Positions 35,617 through 44,615 of a stretch of DNA of 64,000 bases are shown here, piece by piece. The stretch covers positions 62,001 through 126,000 of the forward strand of contig JAEZFW010000049.1 of the NCBI GenBank assembly GCA_023417315.1, given 5' to 3'. This stretch comes from Pseudomonadota bacterium. GTDB lineage: Bacteria; Pseudomonadota; Gammaproteobacteria; Steroidobacterales; Steroidobacteraceae. Every line of letters starts with the position of its first letter. Positions within the stretch are counted from its first letter, which is position 1. The notes under the pieces are model-generated. The model made no database searches. It was given only the letters and a program-made list of their open reading frames with translations, and was not told where the DNA came from. A program made the position numbers and the translations under genes.

Positions 35617-36786
35617 ATGCCCGGGAGCAGTGCGCTTCGAATCGAGCTGGTCGAGCGGCATGCGGATATTCCATTATCCGCTGCGCAGTGGAATGCGCTC
35701 GTCGAGCAGAATGAAACCTCTACGGTGTTTCAGACCTACGAATGGTTCGACGCGTGGTGGTCGACATTCGGCACGCGGCATCGACTTTTCTTCCTGTTGC
35801 TGCGTCGAGGCGGCGAGATCGTCGGCTTCGCACCGCTAATGATCGTGCGCAAGAAGTGGGGTGTGCGTGAGCTCCAATTCGTTGGGACGGGAAACGCGGA
35901 CTATTTAGATTTCATCATTGTCGGCGATCGGGACGATGCTCTGCGCGCGATCTGCGAGTTTCTGCGGCAGAGAACGCGCGCTTGGAATCGGTTCCGTCTC
36001 TGCAATATTCCCGATACGTGTTCTTCGCGATTCTTCTTCTCGCGCTTGGGGCGCGGGCGCAAGCTGTACGTCCTCGAGGAGTCTCGGATACGGTGTCCGG
36101 CGATGCAGATCCGGGAGACTCGAGCGTCTGCTGCGGAGCTCATTAGCCGCTACAGCATGCGTCGCCCACTGAACTGGTTCAAACGGCGAGGTCAGGTCCG
36201 CTTCCGCCATGTGCACTCGCTCGAGGAGATTCGTGCGCTTCTGCCCAGCTTCTTCGAGCAACACGAGCAACGCTGGCAAGCAGTCGGCAAGAAGAGCCTG
36301 TTCAACAATGCGCAGCAGCGGGCATTCTACGAGCGACTTGCAACTACGATGCAACCGACCGGCTGGTTGTTGTTTTCAGTCGTTGAGTTCGACGGCGCAC
36401 CTATCGCGTTCCACTTCGGATTCGATTACGCCGAGAAGGTCATCTGGTACAAACCTAGCTTCGAGACCCGTTACTCGGAGCATTCCCCAGGGTTGTTGCT
36501 CATTCGATCGTTGATCGAAGATGCTTTGCAGCGCGATCGCAAGGAGATCGACTTTACGACCGGAGATGAGCAGTTCAAGGAGCGCTTCGCGAACACTCGG
36601 CGCCACAATATCTACCTGCGCGTCTACCATTCTCGCTTCCAGTGGTCCATCGCAATGGTCGTACGAACGACACGGCGCGCGGCTGGCCAGCTCATGAGGC
36701 AGTGGAATCTGCGCGAGCGACTCGCCGCGCTGATCAACGAGATGCCGGTGCGCTTGCGCCATGAGCCGAACGTAAGGTCCGAGTAG
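35617..36786 (+). CDS. FemAB/BioF2-like GNAT transferase (1)
   Basis: A 389-residue protein with duplicated GNAT folds: an N-terminal part with FQTYEWFDAWWSTFG and VGFAPLMIV, and a C-terminal BioF2-like acetyltransferase part (GAPIAFHFGFDYAEKVIWYKP, EIDFTTGDEQFKERFAN). This family transfers acyl or aminoacyl groups, often in cell-envelope and glycan loci. The donor is unknown; the ACP encoded at 41756 is a candidate (inference). ATG 35617 is preferred, since the frame before it is short and basic. A 134-bp gap separates it from the deacetylase. Confidence 0.78.
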   Translation: MPGSSALRIELVERHADIPLSAAQWNALVEQNETSTVFQTYEWFDAWWSTFGTRHRLFFLLLRRGGEIVGFAPLMIVRKKWGVRELQFVGTGNADYLDFIIVGDRDDALRAICEFLRQRTRAWNRFRLCNIPDTCSSRFFFSRLGRGRKLYVLEESRIRCPAMQIRETRASAAELISRYSMRRPLNWFKRRGQVRFRHVHSLEEIRALLPSFFEQHEQRWQAVGKKSLFNNAQQRAFYERLATTMQPTGWLLFSVVEFDGAPIAFHFGFDYAEKVIWYKPSFETRYSEHSPGLLLIRSLIEDALQRDRKEIDFTTGDEQFKERFANTRRHNIYLRVYHSRFQWSIAMVVRTTRRAAGQLMRQWNLRERLAALINEMPVRLRHEPNVRSE

Positions 36787-36803
36787 ATCAGTCGTAACGG
36801 TCC

Positions 36804-37490
36804 GTGGCGAACTCAGTGCGCAACCTCATTGGACCGTTGTTCAGCGGCTCGTTCTGGCGCGGGAAAACTGCTTCGTGGGAAGCTCGCCGCTTCGATCGCA
36901 GGTACGGTACCGATACGCTTCGGCGCGTCGCCGTCGCGGACATGGCGGGCGTTGCGCCTGCATTGGCAAAGCACGCCGTGCATTACGAAGCGAGCGCCAT
37001 CCCCAAGTTTCGTCGCGGGATGCGAGTCGTCGAACGCGTGCTCGGACCTGCACTTGCGACTTACGAATTCTTAGACGTGGGATCAGGTAAAGGTCTCGTC
37101 GTGATGCTAGCGTCGCGCTATCCGTTCACGCAGATTCACGGAGTGGAGCTGGCGGTGCAGTTGCATGAGGTTGCTCTCAGCAACCTCGATAGATTCCGTG
37201 TGCAAGAGCCTCGCGCCGCGCGCGTGACCTTGCGCAACGCGAATGTGCTCGAGACGAACCTGCCCACGGATAATCTCGTCGTCTACTTGTATAACCCATT
37301 CGATGCGGAGCTCATGGCGCAGTTCGTCGATCGGATCTGCCGTTCCTCCACCAAGCGAGACGTGATCGTGGTGTACGTCAATCCGCTGCACCAGCACGTG
37401 TTCTTCGAGCACGGTTTCATCCTGCTTGCGGACGAAGGCACGTTGAGCGTGTTGCGTCGCCGGTTCGAACCTGACGCGAATCGCGCCTGA
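36804..37490 (+). CDS. Class I SAM-dependent methyltransferase
   Basis: A 228-residue protein with a clear glycine-rich motif I, EFLDVGSGKGLVVMLA, followed by IHGVELAVQLHEVA (motif with acidic ribose ligand) and NLVVYLYNPFDAELM. The core is a full Rossmann-like methyltransferase domain preceded by 90 residues of uncertain structure. Start GTG 36804. The substrate cannot be told from the sequence; its place between a FemAB-like gene and a glycosyltransferase suggests a glycan or lipid-linked sugar. Confidence 0.8.
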   Translation: MANSVRNLIGPLFSGSFWRGKTASWEARRFDRRYGTDTLRRVAVADMAGVAPALAKHAVHYEASAIPKFRRGMRVVERVLGPALATYEFLDVGSGKGLVVMLASRYPFTQIHGVELAVQLHEVALSNLDRFRVQEPRAARVTLRNANVLETNLPTDNLVVYLYNPFDAELMAQFVDRICRSSTKRDVIVVYVNPLHQHVFFEHGFILLADEGTLSVLRRRFEPDANRA

Positions 37491-37501
37491 AGAAGACCGT
37501 C

Positions 37502-38560
37502 GTGAAACCACTGATCAGCGTCATCATCCCCACGTACAACCGTGCACAGCTCGTTCGACAGGCCGTGGAAAGCGTCCTGCAGCAGCGCGGGGATTTCGCC
37601 TTCGACATCATCGTTATCGATGATGGCTCGACGCCCCAGACCGAGCAGGTATTGCAGCGGTTCGGGGGCTCGATCCGCTATGTGCGGCAGGCAAACGCGG
37701 GCTTGAATCCCGCCCGCAATCACGGGCTCAGATTAGCGCGCGGAGAGTTCATCGCACTTCTCGACGACGACGATGTGTGGTTGCCGTTCAAGACGTCGTC
37801 GCTGCTGGCGGCACTGCGCGCGTTCCCTCAAGCAGGCTTCGTGCACAGCAACTTCTTCATCTGGAAGCCGCAGGGCGATACGCGGCGGCCCGATGGTTTG
37901 CGTACGTGGTTCCCTAGAGCGTTCACGTGGGAGGAGATGTATCACGAGACTCGCGCGCTCGAGCTGCCGCGTAGTGGGCTCGACGCGAGCACTGAGGCCG
38001 CGACTGCCTATTTCGGAGACGTGTATTACTGGAGTCTGTTCGCGCCGATGGTGCTACCCAGCACTGCGATCATTCGCCGCGAGAGTCTGTGGGAAGGCTT
38101 CCAGTTTCCAGAGGTGGACTCGGTGGGCGACTGGGAGTTCTTTGCCCGCCTATCACACAAATGCGGGTGCGCGTTCGTGCCCGTGGAGACGACGCTCAAT
38201 CGCAGCCATGAAGATGCGGTACGACTCACGCGCGTCGACCCGAGCCTGCGCCTGCGCCGGCGTATCGGGCTCATCCACCGCCTGTGGCGCGAGGATTCCG
38301 ATTTCATGCGCGAGAAGGGTGAAGAGGTCGACCGTACCGAAGCTGAGTGTCTGCGCAAGCTTGCGCGACTGCGGATCTCAAACGGAAGCGGTGCGGAAGC
38401 ACGTCAAGCGCTTCGTGAGTTGTCGCGACTCGAGGGGCGAGTCACGCCGGGCTCAGCGATCCTGTGGAGCCTCTCTTGCATTCCTTTTGCGAGCCAAGCG
38501 ATCGAGCTCATGCGCTCGATGCGCGCTCGCGCTCAGGGCCAACGACGGGCCGCATCGTGA
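37502..38560 (+). CDS. Glycosyltransferase, family 2
   Basis: A 352-residue protein that opens with PLISVIIPTYNRAQLVRQAV and has FDIIVIDDGSTPQTEQVL and EFIALLDDDDVWLPFK, the standard GT2 motifs (ED and DxD). A GDWEFFARLSHKCG block provides the catalytic base region of the GT2 fold. The C-terminal 100 residues are helical with many Arg/Glu. Start GTG 37502 follows the methyltransferase by 11 bp. The donor is unknown. Confidence 0.9.
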   Translation: MKPLISVIIPTYNRAQLVRQAVESVLQQRGDFAFDIIVIDDGSTPQTEQVLQRFGGSIRYVRQANAGLNPARNHGLRLARGEFIALLDDDDVWLPFKTSSLLAALRAFPQAGFVHSNFFIWKPQGDTRRPDGLRTWFPRAFTWEEMYHETRALELPRSGLDASTEAATAYFGDVYYWSLFAPMVLPSTAIIRRESLWEGFQFPEVDSVGDWEFFARLSHKCGCAFVPVETTLNRSHEDAVRLTRVDPSLRLRRRIGLIHRLWREDSDFMREKGEEVDRTEAECLRKLARLRISNGSGAEARQALRELSRLEGRVTPGSAILWSLSCIPFASQAIELMRSMRARAQGQRRAAS

Positions 38561-38581
38561 CGGTCGCGTAGGACGCAAACA

Positions 38582-39688
38582 ATGGCGCTGCGCGTAGAAG
38601 TGCTGGTCTCGATAGACGAGCTCACACGCCTCTGTGGCGAATGGGACGCGCTCGCCGCGCACTGTCAGCACCCGATCAACAGCTATAGTTGGTGCACGAA
38701 TGCGCTCCGCCATGTGCATCGCACCTCGGACCGCCCCCACGTCCTTGCGCTGTGGAATGGTGAGCATCTCGAGGCGCTCGCACCGCTGGTCTTGGTGAAG
38801 CATTCGACGGGGTTTCGTTACGAGATCATTGGCGCGCGCGTCCTATACGAACCCATCGCAATCCTCGCTCGAACGACGGATGCGGCGCGGGAGTTGGGCG
38901 GAGCCCTCGTTAAATTGAGGCATCCGGTTGTTCTGACGCGCCTGCCCGCACAGAGTGCGTTCAACGAAGGCTTCATCGGCCGAGCTCGTCGCGCCGGGAT
39001 CCTCTTCAATCCACGCGCTTCGGGATCTCAGTACGTCGATTTGCGCCGCGGCTGGGACCCCTACTACCAGGGTTTGCCCTCCCGTTTGAAGAACATCATC
39101 CGCAGAGGGCACAAGCAACTTGCCCGGATAGGAGAGGTGAGCTTCGAGTTCATCGTCGCGGAGCCAAGCAACGTTGCAGCGCTCTTGCAGCAAGCGTTCG
39201 AAGTCGAGGCGCGAAGCTGGAAGAGCCGAACGGGGTCGGCTGTTCTATTGAGGCCAGACCTACGCGAGTTCTTTTTCAGCTACGCCCTCGATGCATCTCG
39301 ACGAGGCGAGCTGTTGATATCGTTCCTACGCCTCCAAGGCGCACCTGTCGCGATGCAGATCGCGAACATCGGATACGGCGCTTATTGGCAATTGAAGTTG
39401 GGGTATGACGAGTGCTATTCGAAGCAGCTCGTCGGTCTGCAGCTGCAGCTCGAGACGATCAAATGGTCGTACGACCGCGGGCTGAGCCGATATGAGTTCC
39501 TCGGGGTCGCAGAACGGTGGATCGAGGAATGGACCAGGACTGTGCACGAATACCGGACGATGCACTTCTATCCGTGCACGTTCTCGGGGCTGAGAGCGGC
39601 CCTTCAGGACAATATCGCCCGAGTGCGAGACCGGTTGGGGCGCACATTGGCGCGGCCAGCGCAAGCCGCCAATCCGCAGTCCGAGTAG
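38582..39688 (+). CDS. FemAB/BioF2-like GNAT transferase (2)
   Basis: A 368-residue protein built like the one at 35617: NSYSWCTNALRHVH and LEALAPLVLV in the first half, a BioF2-like part with VAMQIANIGYGAYWQLKLGYD and YEFLGVAERWIEEWT in the second. A basic LPSRLKNIIRRGHKQLAR segment at about residues 165-180 is typical of this family and often binds the acyl donor. It is 21 bp after a glycosyltransferase and followed, after 100 bp, by the amidotransferase module. Function: acyl or aminoacyl transfer, donor unknown. Confidence 0.78.
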   Translation: MALRVEVLVSIDELTRLCGEWDALAAHCQHPINSYSWCTNALRHVHRTSDRPHVLALWNGEHLEALAPLVLVKHSTGFRYEIIGARVLYEPIAILARTTDAARELGGALVKLRHPVVLTRLPAQSAFNEGFIGRARRAGILFNPRASGSQYVDLRRGWDPYYQGLPSRLKNIIRRGHKQLARIGEVSFEFIVAEPSNVAALLQQAFEVEARSWKSRTGSAVLLRPDLREFFFSYALDASRRGELLISFLRLQGAPVAMQIANIGYGAYWQLKLGYDECYSKQLVGLQLQLETIKWSYDRGLSRYEFLGVAERWIEEWTRTVHEYRTMHFYPCTFSGLRAALQDNIARVRDRLGRTLARPAQAANPQSE

Positions 39689-39788
39689 CGCATCTCCTAT
39701 TCAGACCGGGAACGGATCACACCCAATTGGGGGTGAGGTCTGACAAAATACGCAATCGCTTCAGCTTCCGTGACTTAGAGACCCCCTG

Positions 39789-41714
39789 ATGTGTGGAATT
39801 GCCGGCCTGCAAAGCGCGTCGGGAGAAACGCCAGACCTCGAGCGCCTCAACAGAATGGTCGGCGCCATTGGCCATCGAGGCCCCGATGGAGTCGGTTTCC
39901 ACACCGAGCAGGGCATCGGACTTGGTCATGCTCGGCTCAGCATCATCGATTTGGGGGGCGGCGCGCAGCCCATTCACAACGAAGAACGGGATATCTGGAT
40001 TACGTATAACGGCGAGGTCTTCAACTACATCGAGCTGCGCAAAACGCTCGAGCAGCGGGGGCACCGGTTCTACACGAGCACCGATACCGAAGTCATCGTC
40101 CATCTCTACGAGGAGCTCGGCGATCGTTTCGTCGAAGAGCTCAACGGGCAATTCGCATTCGCATTGTGGGATCGCCGCCGTAAGCGTCTAGTGTTGGCGC
40201 GAGATCGCGCCGGCATCCTGCCGCTGTATTACGCACGCGTTCCGGGCGGCCTTGTGTTCGCCTCTGAGGTAAAGGCCATCCTCGCGAGCGGATTGATCAA
40301 ACCCGAGCTCGACCCAAACGGCCTCGATGAGCTCATGACATTCTGGGCGCCGTTGGCCCCGCGCACGATCTTCCAGGGTGTGCAGCAACTGGGCCCCGGC
40401 CAGATGCTTGTCGTCGAAGGCGACAAAGCGACGTTGCGGCCGTACTGGGAATGGCGATTCCCGGAGGCGGGTGAACATCGTCGCGCTCCGCAGGAGCAAT
40501 TGCAGGACGAGCTCACAAGCATTCTGGCGGATGCCACTGAGATTCGCCTGCGAGCCGACGTGCCCGTGGGTGCGTACTTGTCCGGCGGGCTCGATTCCTC
40601 ATCGCTCGTGGCCTTGCTCAAGGAGCGCGTGCCGAACACGCTGCAAACCTTCTCGATTGGCTTCGACGATGCCGGCCTCGATGAGAGCTCACACCAACGT
40701 ACAGTGGTCGAGTATCTACGTACCGCCCACAATCATGTCCAATGCTCATTAGCGGATATCGCGCGCGTCTTTCCGCGAACAATCAGACATTCGGAGAGTC
40801 CGGTGCTGCGGACGGCGCCTGCACCCATGCAGCTGCTGTCTCGCCTCGTGCGGCAGTCGAACGTCAAAGTGGTTTTGACGGGCGAGGGGGCTGATGAAGT
40901 GCTCGGCGGCTACGACATCTTCAAGGAAGCCAAGGTGCGCCACTTCTGGGCTCGGCAGCCGCAGTCCGCGTGGCGACCGGGGTTGCTCAAGAGGTTGTAC
41001 CCCTATCTCGATCTGACGTCCGCCCAAAGCGCAGCGTATCTGAAGGAGTTCTTCGGCATCGGTCTGAACGATCCTACGGACCCGTGTTTCTCTCACTTGC
41101 CACGTTGGGCGACGACCGCCCAGTGCAAGTTGTTCTGGTCCGAGGACTTCCGCTCGCGCATCGATGGATCTGCAATCGAGCGACTGCGGGCGGCCTTGCC
41201 CCAGGACATTCGGCGCTGGCACCCATTCAACCAAGCCGAGTACATCGAATGCCGCACGCTACTGCCGAGCTATCTGCTGTCCTCTCAGGGGGACCGCATG
41301 CTCATGGCGAGCTCAGTCGAGGGGCGCTTCCCATTTCTCGATCATCGCCTCATCGAGTTCGCGAACGCGCTGCATCCGAGCTACAAGATGCGGGTTCTGC
41401 GTGAGAAGCACCTGCTCAAGGAGGCGATGCGCAAGCGCTTGCCCGCAAGTATCATCACGCGCCACAAACAACCCTACCGCGCGCCCGATGCCGCAGCGTT
41501 CCTGGGGCCTCACGCTCCCGATTATGTGAACGAATTGATGGGCAAGACGGCCTTGGCCAGCTACGGTTACTTCGATTCGGAGAAGGTCGCCAGGCTGGTG
41601 GCCAAGCTGACTCGGGCCAAGGTGCCCGCTGCGCGCGACAACATGGCGTTCGTTGGGATTCTCTCGACACAGCTTTGGCACGCGCAGCATGTGGCCGGCA
41701 TCGTGCTCGATTGA
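39789..41714 (+). CDS. asnB: Asparagine synthase, glutamine-hydrolysing (AsnB-type)
   Basis: A 641-residue two-domain amidotransferase. Cys2 is the N-terminal nucleophile (MCGIAGLQS) of the glutaminase domain, which also shows IGHRGPDGVG and TYNGEVFNY. The synthetase domain has the ATP-binding PP-loop SGGLDSS at residues 265-271 and VVLTGEGADEVLGGYD. Everything needed for AMP-forming amidation of a carboxylate is present. In exosortase A loci such proteins amidate something other than aspartate, possibly sugar acids or an acyl chain. It heads a run with an ACP and a ligase. Confidence 0.9.
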   Translation: MCGIAGLQSASGETPDLERLNRMVGAIGHRGPDGVGFHTEQGIGLGHARLSIIDLGGGAQPIHNEERDIWITYNGEVFNYIELRKTLEQRGHRFYTSTDTEVIVHLYEELGDRFVEELNGQFAFALWDRRRKRLVLARDRAGILPLYYARVPGGLVFASEVKAILASGLIKPELDPNGLDELMTFWAPLAPRTIFQGVQQLGPGQMLVVEGDKATLRPYWEWRFPEAGEHRRAPQEQLQDELTSILADATEIRLRADVPVGAYLSGGLDSSSLVALLKERVPNTLQTFSIGFDDAGLDESSHQRTVVEYLRTAHNHVQCSLADIARVFPRTIRHSESPVLRTAPAPMQLLSRLVRQSNVKVVLTGEGADEVLGGYDIFKEAKVRHFWARQPQSAWRPGLLKRLYPYLDLTSAQSAAYLKEFFGIGLNDPTDPCFSHLPRWATTAQCKLFWSEDFRSRIDGSAIERLRAALPQDIRRWHPFNQAEYIECRTLLPSYLLSSQGDRMLMASSVEGRFPFLDHRLIEFANALHPSYKMRVLREKHLLKEAMRKRLPASIITRHKQPYRAPDAAAFLGPHAPDYVNELMGKTALASYGYFDSEKVARLVAKLTRAKVPAARDNMAFVGILSTQLWHAQHVAGIVLD

Positions 41715-41755
41715 CCTGCGACCGATTTTTTCAATTGATGTGAGGATGACCAATC

Positions 41756-42013
41756 ATGACTGATGCCCTGCGCGAGCAAATTCGAGCCTTCATTCTCGAG
41801 AACTACTTGTTCACAGGAGATACGAATGCGCTCGGCCTGGACGATTCGCTGCTTGGTCGCGGCATCGTCGATTCGACCGGGATGCTCGAGATCATCTTCT
41901 TCATCGAGGAGCAGCTCGGCGTCAAGGTCAAGGACGAGGAGATGATCCCGGACAATCTCGACTCCGTGAGCAAGATCGCTGCATTCGTCCAGTCGAAGCG
42001 GCAAGCGGCTTAA
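41756..42013 (+). CDS. Acyl carrier protein
   Basis: An 85-residue ACP. Ser40, in GIVDSTGMLE, is the phosphopantetheine attachment site (the usual DSL reads DST). The helices before and after follow the ACP fold: REQIRAFILENYLF, then IIFFIEEQLGVKV with acidic helix II. It is a free-standing carrier, and the acyl-AMP ligase gene starts 13 bp downstream. It probably carries an acyl or aminoacyl group for the locus rather than fatty-acid synthesis, because no fatty-acid genes are nearby. Confidence 0.9.
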   Translation: MTDALREQIRAFILENYLFTGDTNALGLDDSLLGRGIVDSTGMLEIIFFIEEQLGVKVKDEEMIPDNLDSVSKIAAFVQSKRQAA

Positions 42014-42026
42014 TACTCGATCGATC

Positions 42027-43547
42027 ATGTCGGAAGACACCCTGATCTCGTTGTTCACTGCTCGCGTGCGGGAGCAACCTGCCGCGAACGCCTTGCTATG
42101 GCGTGATACGCAGTGGACATACGCGGATCTGGCCGGTGCGTCCCGCAGCGTGTCCGATGCGCTGCGTGCCTGCGGGATTCAGCGCGGAGATCGAGTCGCC
42201 GTGCTGCTGCGCAATTCCCCGCAGTACGTCGCGGCGTACTTAGGCGTGATGAGTGCCGGGGCGGCTGTCCTAGCGCTCAACGCTCAGGAACGCGCTTCGG
42301 TGCTTGTTCGCCAGATCGATCACAGCGCTGCTCGAGTGTTGATCGGCGATCCCACGCATCCGGAGTGGAGCGTGCTCACCAACCTGCTCGCCGATAAGCA
42401 AGTGCGAGTGATGCCCGTCGATGTGACCGATGGTACCGGTGCGTTGAGTGCCTTCCTCGGGAGCGTCGGCTCGAGTACGCAGCGCGATCCTCAAGGCTCA
42501 GAAGTCAGCCACTCAGATCTAGCGCTCCTGATCTATACATCGGGTACGACTGGTCGACCGAAAGGCGTCATGCTGAGTCATGGCAACCTCGTCTCAAACG
42601 CAGTCGCGATCGCTTCGTATCTGGAGCTTGCCGCGAAGGATCGCGGCTTTTGTGTTCTGCCTTTTCATTTCTCCTACGGCAACTCGGTGCTGACGAGCCA
42701 TCTCGCCGTTGGGGGAAGCGTGGTCATTGAAGATAATCTCGCGTTTCCACAACGCTCGTTGCAGCGCATGGCCCATACGCGAGCGACCGGTTTTGCCGGC
42801 GTTCCTTCGACCTTTACGTTGCTGCTCAATCGCTGCCGCTTCGATGAATTCGATCTCGGTGCTCTTCGCTATGTGACACAGGCCGGCGGCGCGATGACGC
42901 GCACTGCCATTGCACAGCTGAAGCAGGCGTTACCGAAAACGCGCGTGTTCGTGATGTATGGGCAGACCGAGGCAACGGCGCGCATCTCATATCTTCCTCC
43001 CGAGCGGTTGGAAGACAAGCTTGGTTCTGTCGGCGTCGCGGTCGCGGAGACGGCGATCGATGTCTGCGACACGAATGGAGCGAGCGTTCCTGCAGAGACC
43101 GTCGGTGAGATCCGCGTACGAGGCCCCGGGATCATGCTGGGCTACTGGCAGGATCCTGCCGCAACGAAAGAAGTCATACGCGAAGGATGGCTGTGCACGG
43201 GCGACCTCGGCCGCAAAGACGCAGAAGGTTTCCTCTACATCGAAGGGCGCGCGGTCGAGATGATCAAGGTCGGCGCGTTTCGCGTGAGTCCTTACGAGGT
43301 GGAGGAAGCGATCGGTCTTCTGCCTGACGTACAAGAAGTGGCCGTGACCGGAATGCCCGATGAAGTACTGGGGCAGGCGGTCAAGGCCACAGTGGTGCTG
43401 CGACAAGGTGCGAAGCTTCAGGCGATGGAAGTCAAAGCGCACTGCCGCCAGCATCTAGCCGCATACAAGATACCGAAAGTCGTGGAATTCACGACGAGCT
43501 TGCCTCGCACTGCGAGTGGCAAGGTACAACGATTGCAGTTGGCATAG
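42027..43547 (+). CDS. Acyl-AMP ligase (ANL superfamily)
   Basis: A 506-residue adenylate-forming enzyme. P-loop LIYTSGTTGRPKGVM at residues 168-182, the aromatic motif VFVMYGQTEATARIS, WLCTGDLGRKDAEGFLYIEGR (A8 hinge), and PRTASGKVQRLQL with the catalytic lysine near the C-terminus are all intact. It would activate a carboxylic acid with ATP and load it on the ACP encoded just upstream. An exosortase A-associated subgroup of such ligases is known; the substrate is unassigned. Confidence 0.9.
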   Translation: MSEDTLISLFTARVREQPAANALLWRDTQWTYADLAGASRSVSDALRACGIQRGDRVAVLLRNSPQYVAAYLGVMSAGAAVLALNAQERASVLVRQIDHSAARVLIGDPTHPEWSVLTNLLADKQVRVMPVDVTDGTGALSAFLGSVGSSTQRDPQGSEVSHSDLALLIYTSGTTGRPKGVMLSHGNLVSNAVAIASYLELAAKDRGFCVLPFHFSYGNSVLTSHLAVGGSVVIEDNLAFPQRSLQRMAHTRATGFAGVPSTFTLLLNRCRFDEFDLGALRYVTQAGGAMTRTAIAQLKQALPKTRVFVMYGQTEATARISYLPPERLEDKLGSVGVAVAETAIDVCDTNGASVPAETVGEIRVRGPGIMLGYWQDPAATKEVIREGWLCTGDLGRKDAEGFLYIEGRAVEMIKVGAFRVSPYEVEEAIGLLPDVQEVAVTGMPDEVLGQAVKATVVLRQGAKLQAMEVKAHCRQHLAAYKIPKVVEFTTSLPRTASGKVQRLQLA

Positions 43548-43569
43548 ACATAACAAGCAGAGATCAAAC

Positions 43570-44562
43570 ATGGCACAGAGGAAGAAGCTGGACGCGGGCG
43601 TACTCGAGATGAATGCGGACGAGGTGGTCGACAAGATCTGCTCGCGCTTGCGCGAGATCCTCGCTCGCGACCTGTCGCGACGCGGGCTCGTGGTGGCCAT
43701 TTCGGGAGGCATCGATAGCTCAGTCTCCGCGACGCTCAGCGTCAAAGCGCTTGGCAAAGACCGCGTCTACGGCTTGCTGCTGCCGGAGCGCGATTCCTCT
43801 GGCTTCAGCACCGCGCGCGGTCGCCAGCTCGCCGAGCATCTCGGCATCAAGTACGAAGTGTTCGATATCGCACCCGCGCTAGAGGCGATTGGCTGCTACA
43901 GCTGGCGCGACGATGCGATTCGCAAAGTCTTTCCGCAGTACGCCGAAGGTTGGAAGAACAAGATCGTCATCAGCGGCGGGCTGGAAGGCCGCGTCAATCA
44001 CTTCCAACTGGTCGTACAAACGCCAAGTGGCGAGATCAAGCAAGAGCGCTTGGGCCTGCGCGAGTACCTGCAGATCGTCGCTGCGACGAACCACAAGCAA
44101 CGTATCCGCAAGACAGTCGAGTACTTCCATGCCGACCGCTTGAACTATGCTGTCGTCGGAACTCCGAACCGGCTCGAGTACGATCAAGGATTCTTCGTGA
44201 AGAACGGCGATGGCAGTGCGGACGTGAAGCCGATCGCGCATCTATACAAGACGCAGGTGTATGCGCTTGCGCGTCACCTCGGTTTGCCGGATGAGATCTG
44301 CAATGCGACGCCCACGACGGACACGTACAGCCTCGCCCAAGGACAGGACGAGTTCTACTTCGCCTTGCCGTATAAGCAGATGGACTTGGCGCTCTACGCG
44401 CTCAATCACGGTCATCCGGCGGCTGAGCTCGCTGCGGCCATCGGCATCACCGAGGAACAGGCGCAGAATGTGTACCGCGACATCGAGGCGAAGCGTCGCG
44501 CGACCCGCTACATGCACTTGAAGCCCGTGCTCGTCGAAGACGTGCCGGAGCTCGGGCTCTAA
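43570..44562 (+). CDS. NAD synthase-like ATP pyrophosphatase
   Basis: A 330-residue protein with the PP-loop LVVAISGGIDSSVSATL and the NadE-type blocks VVGTPNRLEYDQGFFVKNGD and PIAHLYKTQVYALARHLGLP. Between them are about 75 extra residues (SWRDDAIRKVFPQYAEGW onward), and the usual P-loop partner motif is altered, so it may amidate a different carboxylate by the same AMP-forming chemistry. No glutaminase domain is fused; AsnB, three genes upstream, could be a parallel enzyme. ATG 43570 starts 22 bp after the ligase. Confidence 0.75.
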   Translation: MAQRKKLDAGVLEMNADEVVDKICSRLREILARDLSRRGLVVAISGGIDSSVSATLSVKALGKDRVYGLLLPERDSSGFSTARGRQLAEHLGIKYEVFDIAPALEAIGCYSWRDDAIRKVFPQYAEGWKNKIVISGGLEGRVNHFQLVVQTPSGEIKQERLGLREYLQIVAATNHKQRIRKTVEYFHADRLNYAVVGTPNRLEYDQGFFVKNGDGSADVKPIAHLYKTQVYALARHLGLPDEICNATPTTDTYSLAQGQDEFYFALPYKQMDLALYALNHGHPAAELAAAIGITEEQAQNVYRDIEAKRRATRYMHLKPVLVEDVPELGL

Positions 44563-44615
44563 CTGCTGAGGCTTCGGCTTGCGAGCGAGCACGGCGAAGC
44601 GTAGGGCGACAAAGC